A program made the translations under genes and the position numbers. Below, in pieces: positions 62,501-64,000 of a DNA stretch of 64,000 nt (positions within the stretch are counted from its first letter, which is position 1; each line of letters begins with the position of its first letter). Under the pieces are notes generated by a model, which worked only from the letters and a program-made list of their open reading frames with translations, was not told the origin of the DNA and did no database searches. The stretch is taken from NCBI GenBank assembly GCA_001970955.1, contig MPUH01000018.1, forward strand, positions 100,594-164,593. The letters run 5' to 3'. Source of the stretch: Stentor coeruleus (Eukaryota; Ciliophora; Heterotrichea; Heterotrichida; Stentoridae).

Positions 62501-63648
62501 TTGCAAGAACTTTGATCTAATTTAAAACCCTCATGGCATGTTCCGCAAGAAATTTCGTCTGAACAAGAATCACAGCCAGGTAAGCAAGGAAGGCATTTAT
62601 TATCTGGGGTTTTAAAGAATCCATTTTCACATGTGGTACAAGCTGCACCAGCACAAGAAATGCAGTTAGGCTCACAGAGTTGACATGTTAATAGTTCGTT
62701 ATTAAAATAGAAACCTGGATAGCATTCATCACAGACTGAAGTTGGTGAACAAGTCAAACACCCATCTATGCAAGGTTGGCAAATATTTTTATCATTGGGA
62801 AAGAATCCATAAAAGCATTGTTGACAGCTAGTGTTATCTAAACATTCTTGGCATAGCTCACCACATTGAAGACACTCATTCTCATTAGTGTGATAAAATC
62901 CAGGCTTACATGCACTACATTCTGTAGGACTAGTACAAGTTTGGCATCCAGGATTATAGCAGATTTCACATTGGCTATCAGGAGTTTTATAATAGCTCCA
63001 AGTAAATTCATTGCCTTCAAAGCATTCGTCACAAGCATCTGGTACAACACATTTCTTGCATCCAGATAAGCAAGGCATGCACATTTTCTCAACATCATCA
63101 AAGTACATAAAGTCCTCACATATGATTTCAAGTCTTCTAGCCTCATTATGCACAAGGACAATAGCTGGAATCAAGTTTTGAGAAAAGTCATTTTTGACTA
63201 GAGTCTGAACAAGTCCCCAAAGTTCATTAAGGTTTTCAGTATTTATAAGGACTGTATATGCAATCATAGCTTCAACTTGACATTTGGAAACTACTAAAGT
63301 AGGTGTTTCCGATGTTTTTATATTGACTATGACATAGTAATTTGCCTCAGGAAGGGAGGAGTAAAAATCTTCTGTAGCACAGGAAAAAGTAGTCTCCAGA
63401 AAATCTTCTATTAGACTTTCAGATGATTTTGAGTCTTGGCTCACTAAGTCTATAAGGGATTGATAGTTTTCAGTATCGTTAATGTCTACCCAGATTTTTG
63501 CATCTAAAGCTTGAGAATCAGTTTTTATCTGGATATTTCCAAGGGTCTTGTATGCCCCTGGCATTGAATTCGCATTTGTATTCGCACTCATTATGATAAG
63601 AAGCATCAAAGCTAGTTGAAGTACTTTCGTATGCATCCTAATCACCAT
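50512..63648 (-). CDS. Giant Cys-rich surface protein with REJ/GPS-like stalk and five TMs
   Basis: A 4378-residue intronless protein. Signal peptide 1 to about 27, then an N-terminal domain to about 177. Residues about 177-3236 are some 70 furin/GFR-like modules (CxxCx3CxxC ... CxxGF(F/Y)), part of them in a ~723-residue super-repeat. About 3240-4000 resembles the PKD/REJ stalk of polycystin-1-like proteins (repeated beta domains such as IDLVIDGSSSHDPNN). Near 4095-4130 a motif WICQYYDGSLWIEDGC ... HTSMF resembles a GAIN/GPS site with lost C-x-C and HLT changed to HTS. TM1 is at about 4153, then a ~75-residue cytosolic part and four more TMs (about 4255-4375), with no PLAT domain. Probably a plasma-membrane receptor or adhesion protein; ligand unknown. 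TATAA directly precedes the ATG. Confidence 0.9.
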   Translation of the reverse strand: MVIRMHTKVLQLALMLLIIMSANTNANSMPGAYKTLGNIQIKTDSQALDAKIWVDINDTENYQSLIDLVSQDSKSSESLIEDFLETTFSCATEDFYSSLPEANYYVIVNIKTSETPTLVVSKCQVEAMIAYTVLINTENLNELWGLVQTLVKNDFSQNLIPAIVLVHNEARRLEIICEDFMYFDDVEKMCMPCLSGCKKCVVPDACDECFEGNEFTWSYYKTPDSQCEICYNPGCQTCTSPTECSACKPGFYHTNENECLQCGELCQECLDNTSCQQCFYGFFPNDKNICQPCIDGCLTCSPTSVCDECYPGFYFNNELLTCQLCEPNCISCAGAACTTCENGFFKTPDNKCLPCLPGCDSCSDEISCGTCHEGFKLDQSSCKACPPMCNNCDHSECDECELGFYFDQDHKCQPCGQFCGECFDKNTCLWCLEGPLEYGFCPGCPEKCAKCSDSECFMCEEGFFLDSNNQCTPCKMRGCYECPDDKSCNICDWGFYKDLNGVCQECKKDCAICKNQDTCDLCYLGLYYNNKDPANAFCDRCSEGCDFCSATGCSHCQDGSFLAADFTCKPCEPGCRMCDLNGCNRCFDDFYMDLGKCARCMDHCLKCDQKNICGYCEAGFFLTQNNDCGMCSRDCAVCKDGEECLQCFKGFYEVDGKCERCEPNCAVCDDKSCKRCEEGFFNDNGKCSKCNNNCVQCHELETCNRCELGFYLDKDLCSPCSDKCEDCVAANQCSRCEDGFFLGVNGCEPCHDQNCKECRNIDSCDKCLDTHYLIPPNICGNCSPGCKVCKDNTKCLWCQEKFFLNADSCAPCSDNCMQCDAANCYFCDQGFALSLDIIGNMICQPCHANCLACNSDICYECEEGFRANGKDCVACPKDCAVCDDKMCFHCKEGFFEGKDGCEPCMENCLFCDSPNDCLECAKDFHFAFEPAPHCTNCPLDCLECDLAQSCTKCSDRFFINSDGFCQPCSSGCVTCDVNGCTQCEQFMFISGAEKTCDFCQEMCSECLNFDTCDVCQPFFYPVPDVDPSKNHCELCPIENCVDCGDKTCNQCQEGFYFNKDEIRCFECPINCGECPDGVCNKCAKGFRLEGPGCVPCETGCDTCLVDIMNNIVCDQCSVSFFKDPSNNCAACQPNCASCHDDKTCTDCLDFFFFDFDGTCQPCSPGCAECYNSYTCKHCEMGFFLGQYKDCVNCPHGCLGCDDKGCLWCEPGFFKDADNQCQNCGKGCLSCSAPGTCDRCDMGFYPSKDDLNNDICLLCGPNCLECTDDKHCLTCYESFISVDGKCEKCERGCAQCKPDSCDKCMDDFYMDNGHCLKCMENCARCNNGPACDQCEEGFFINQINPDENKCDFCPFFCNKCRDGNSCDVCEMGFFANEQGQCVTCDYGCALCNDQICDECFYGFFRNQEGKCEKCSPHCMDCKDPKQCGMCEFGYFWDGNSCMQCGQNCADCDGPENCFECFYGFFNDFGFCSQCSEGCVFCEDNNYCDQCDIGFFPTELNGCDKCREGCAFCSAPDICEECFDGYFLTPDNQCAPCIANCHSCDANTCDHCEFGFFKDLDLQGNELCVECENHCIECDKDACHWCENGFRENGKQCVGCPLGCEFCDDKVCLMCAEGFFMDVDKCSQCPENCRFCDKGMCFECQEGFIYDDKLHSCTACKKNCLICDENKICSECDEGFFANRDGECEPCGMGCLSCDLDGCRVCDYGTFKDDFNECQDCSLGCIMCENFELCNVCGDYFHPVTSDNVDFCELCPVKGCVHCDDVQCLACEVGKILDVDLLCKNCPKNCDACLDLQTCSMCSPGFFLEDDGTCKPCEYGCAECRKDNMDPSGMICKNCAPGFLYKENHCEDCLPGCDYCEEPNSCIQCQEFFYATPRNDECKPCSPHCPECKDSETCDFCEKGFFLDNKNQCQQCMFGCELCDDEKSCYFCQQRFFYDFIEGHCVECGQGCELCEDNTYCDVCEDGFFQVVIDEFTNVCQRCGPNCIDCHDPEICDECYEGFNLEDGQCKKCNKGCKECNASDCLVCDEGFYLDPNDKKCKECKEFCNFCLDESACLECYEGYYVRWEPDNIVSSCDFCSKGCKVCNDADFCTDCFDGFWFDQGRCNECDFGCAKCNENRCHNCFEGFFLDNEGKCSSCMPNCMDCFDSKQCLQCEYGFFWDGEHCMPCSENCFECINADTCLECFDTFFVNDVNSCSQCLPGCVICEGPLSCEFCDIGFFRDQDNTCGMCLPGCDFCMGPDTCDMCTEGYFLTPDSQCQACIPYCEKCNENGCAQCQEGYFYEFSEGQGESCNKCVELCLKCSPDTCFECEEMYRPEGNTCVECPSNCADCTNDQCLKCIDGYFKDQNSHCSSCMDNCWICSDQNTCDMCEDGYRYDFASKTCSLCREFCAYCDDDGVCQQCEDYYYPDERGDCRSCKPGCLSCTSSGCSICESGKFLTDKGDCELCGDKCSICSSKDVCITCEDTYYLDEFDSCKRCAFKNCITCDGEECLGCDDGFYLSEGYCLRCQDFCDICIDGETCDTCVEGYYADDSGKCVPCNLGCSECYLDENNDLLCIACFDFFILVDDTCNRCSDNCVECLENGDCLTCQEYFYVSGSDGKCKDCPLHCPECTSRYSCDKCENTYYFSNIQLTCSKCPEFCEQCDDKKCNQCSDEYFLNDKKECVHCSPNCAECTDSKTCDVCVEGFFSDKGVCKNCISNCQKCDIPNKCSTCQPGFKLIDNDRQCSPCPANCISCSVDGCDQCLDKYFTNDQGQCNQCGAGCDMCLDADTCQECGKHYFMDPDNLGECIECEAHCDRCSSDQCMKCEQGWYADGSGCSQCGEGCLECLDNETCLLCSSDYFIDYESASCIQCNLDKCLKCIDSQTCDVCEERYSVSSFGTCFKCSGNCLECDASGACLTCDSHFFVGTDGICINCPEFCTDCKNFDFCTGCGTGYYLNSTGQCKDCVKGCSQCQDSNSCQFCSDGFYMTQQKKCEKCSISHCTQCNSGTSCKTCESGYFIDNRGQCQQCLDPNCDKCDSNKCLDCKHGFLLNSTTKNCTACIGGCNECKDNKSCRTCFEGYYKSTALATNGDAQSCPKCTTPCKSCSDSTSCNTCYEGFYKDNKNCLSCSQNCAQCDNVNTCTKCNAGYYVNAANTCDACVANCAECTDTSSCIKCADGFYTDKEGACKPCLTNCKKCKEQTVCDVCVDKYFLSESKTCTSCSSNCKTCDSNSICSECLYSYTLNGALCVKCTDPAIIGSSVDGNLTSITVEFLNKIERPQINCTNAFTSQSNLGQNWKCAVKGNKLVVTFGTGFLFTSTSNFSVNPNELFNLPCSNKTIDNNQAGYSKPPPSPSGKIKGTPQQSLSCDAKDLTYSADGLTGNTGNALFVTWSAKITPNKQEVVDYVAKLNTSSIVVPLSLFDKVDAELIITMTVRNSFNKTNSTSYTTKLIAGKTMTVVIDAGTNATIASSKKYSYTAKVYDVCGGVDKVVYTWTLVNTNCPTNVTAQILPPKVLNQLSIPENTLLPGYFFDFQVTAVSGSISGSATIRLTTEASNLIAKINMAEGTVSNEIDLVIDGSSSHDPNNIAKVIYYTWSCAYKDTGKICEGADGKSLIQVWDQSVLTIPAGSLVGGNTLKFTLVITNDYDSRTASASVTLTVVAGLSTNLNIIPPDDLVQPSYSLEIKAVVTSKTTYTLKWTMLEGPEGITIKPDNLPTLRFAANTLPAGSSFKFQLTATEDNSNNQATAQVAFQTNSPAVCYNSLTVDPSTGSALVTGFGLSIDSCSDPDNDQSTLTYTFSVVTEDGKSYKMGLGKQFSQASVKMFEGNLTAVVRVCDDDMGCSEYNSPFTVDAYTARLLDDSTIITDYDLLTEDQDNIPLYVIAFLKTFNLTEPELNHIHDDLMEYLSYQTIDQDIIDILCTVVIELLNMKQRPIVTYDKIVLYLSELVDYMKNSTQELTENHVSLSLEIAKIVVSIGGSAVEYVELANEFVNEVTIIYSANLLPGNDVFNEETGDMIYYKYRDVAANYENYTRSFSDGTEVEIESLPFNSTAIINLIVTTYSEDAEYSNNVEITFTQSGTYENQVLTTTDEIVVTLSTPTVYLYFPVLKNSTGKWICQYYDGSLWIEDGCTVIEEYEGKVAVQIAHTSMFRIYDSEFVETDSSDSSSSGKHYGPVIIVGLLMLILIIGYFVGYMIDRDRLGKVMKLKSPVQQDVSELGEIKTKNQDGTEKVPENSFERKDSPTEVALPRPSIMKYHLTFGIFTFDSSFPKHDRILALILILAAQLTLEGALIGYYAIDESYVSRTAAVAIVAVVLTLPLHGTINLNLRNLLRGKCFVFTIIAFVGFAACLALSVAISAELTVGRHTEWVASFFWGMLFELTIQTVIMGSRYVFSKA
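55850..62350 (-). repeat. ~2.17-kb coding super-repeat, three copies
   Basis: Within the giant gene, distinctive modules recur at a fixed distance. GFRANGKDC (61036), GFRENGKQC (about 58875) and MYRPEGNTC (about 56690) are 2.16 and 2.18 kb apart. HCELCPIENCVDC (about 60540), FCELCPVKGCVHC (58390) and SCKRCAFKNCITC (56217) are 2.15 and 2.17 kb apart. FDDFYMDLGKC (61870) and MDDFYMDNGHC (59712) are 2.16 kb apart. The unit is about 723 residues, about 17 modules. Edges are approximate. Confidence 0.8.
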
Positions 63649-64000
63649 TTATATCCATAGAAATCCATGGTAATTATGTTAGAACTTATACTAAGCCAAA
63701 ATTATAAGTTAAGCTTTTTGTTAGATTAAAGGTTTTTATGATAAACTTCGGTTAGGTTAGTTTAAATGTAAGACTTTTAGGATGTATTTTGATAGATTTT
63801 TTCTAGAATCATTTTTAACTTGGAGAATTGGTGTATAGAATGGATTTCATGGAAAAAGGGCCTGGGAAGATACAGTTACGCTGACTAGGGTGCTGATGAA
63901 GGGTATTAATGCGCTTTTGTGATATCTGGGGGCTATTAATACTTGATAACTTGTTTTGAAATAGGTTTGTGGCATTTAACCACGTAGGAAAGATAAGAAA
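63649..64000. other. Upstream region of the giant gene, to window end
   Basis: G-rich and C-poor on the plus strand (C-rich on the gene's sense strand), as upstream of other genes here. A short inverted repeat GTGG..CCAC lies near 63970-63982. No other gene is supported. Confidence 0.5.

Noticed and set aside
52110-63161. Many open frames on both strands inside the giant gene
   Set aside because: They are shadows caused by the repetitive Cys-rich coding pattern.
1-64000. tRNA, rRNA, CRISPR and mobile elements
   Set aside because: No B-box tRNA motif, rRNA segment, CRISPR array, transposase or reverse transcriptase was seen by eye on either strand.

Overview
The window reads as macronuclear-type DNA of a heterotrich ciliate, most likely Stentor. 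The evidence in the sequence is AT-rich, gene-dense DNA with short spacers; all three stop codons used as real stops (TAA at 935-937, TAG at 2522-2524, TGA at 23023-23025), so the code is standard; and nine introns of exactly 15 nt, every one GT..AG with an A at intron position 10. Tiny 15-nt introns plus a standard code are the known hallmark of Stentor coeruleus. Splicing these introns rebuilds six genes that otherwise look broken, including a five-exon MCM10-like gene. Two single N positions (17667, 30678) are each flanked by a short direct duplication and look like unresolved assembly joints.

Layout. 1-10.5 kb: a partial ADP-ribosylglycohydrolase, an acylated EF-hand-like protein, a small secreted protein, a SHIPPO/ODF3-like ciliary protein, a highly degenerate ubiquitin fused to ribosomal protein eS31, a B-box/WD40 protein, an ankyrin/SAM protein with a CaaX end, a KDEL-receptor-like protein and a PH-FYVE protein. 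10.9-27.3 kb: a small possible Kip-like CDK inhibitor, a CCR4/nocturnin-like nuclease, an ankyrin protein head-to-head with a Rab GTPase, ELP4, casein kinase 1, a TOG/CLASP-like protein, an LRR protein, a UFD1-like protein back-to-back with a KATNIP-like protein, HIRA and two unknown basic proteins. 27.4-39.1 kb: a candidate Pol III RNA, a membrane RING-H2 protein, a B-box/kelch protein with an assembly scar, a degenerate kinesin, a membrane-anchored pepsin-like protease, an ACAT/DGAT1-type acyltransferase, a ZIP zinc transporter and the MCM10-like gene. 39.5-50.3 kb: ELP1, a secreted beta-sandwich protein, a RING-PHD protein, SEC11, a sugar transporter, PTEN and a multi-EF-hand protein. 50.5-63.6 kb: one intronless gene for a 4378-residue surface protein with about 70 Cys-rich modules, an REJ/PKD-like stalk, a degenerate GPS-like motif and about five membrane segments.

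The genes do not form one pathway; this is a mixed housekeeping, signalling and ciliary neighbourhood. Two Elongator subunits (ELP1, ELP4) occur within about 24 kb. Two genome-scale patterns recur. Flanks switch strand composition: C-rich and G-poor on the coding strand before genes, G-rich and C-poor after them. A TATAAA-like motif sits within about 15 nt of many start codons, which suggests leaderless or nearly leaderless transcripts. The most unusual items are the giant surface protein with its ~2.17-kb super-repeat, the degenerate ubiquitin fusion, the possible Kip-like inhibitor and the strand-composition punctuation.
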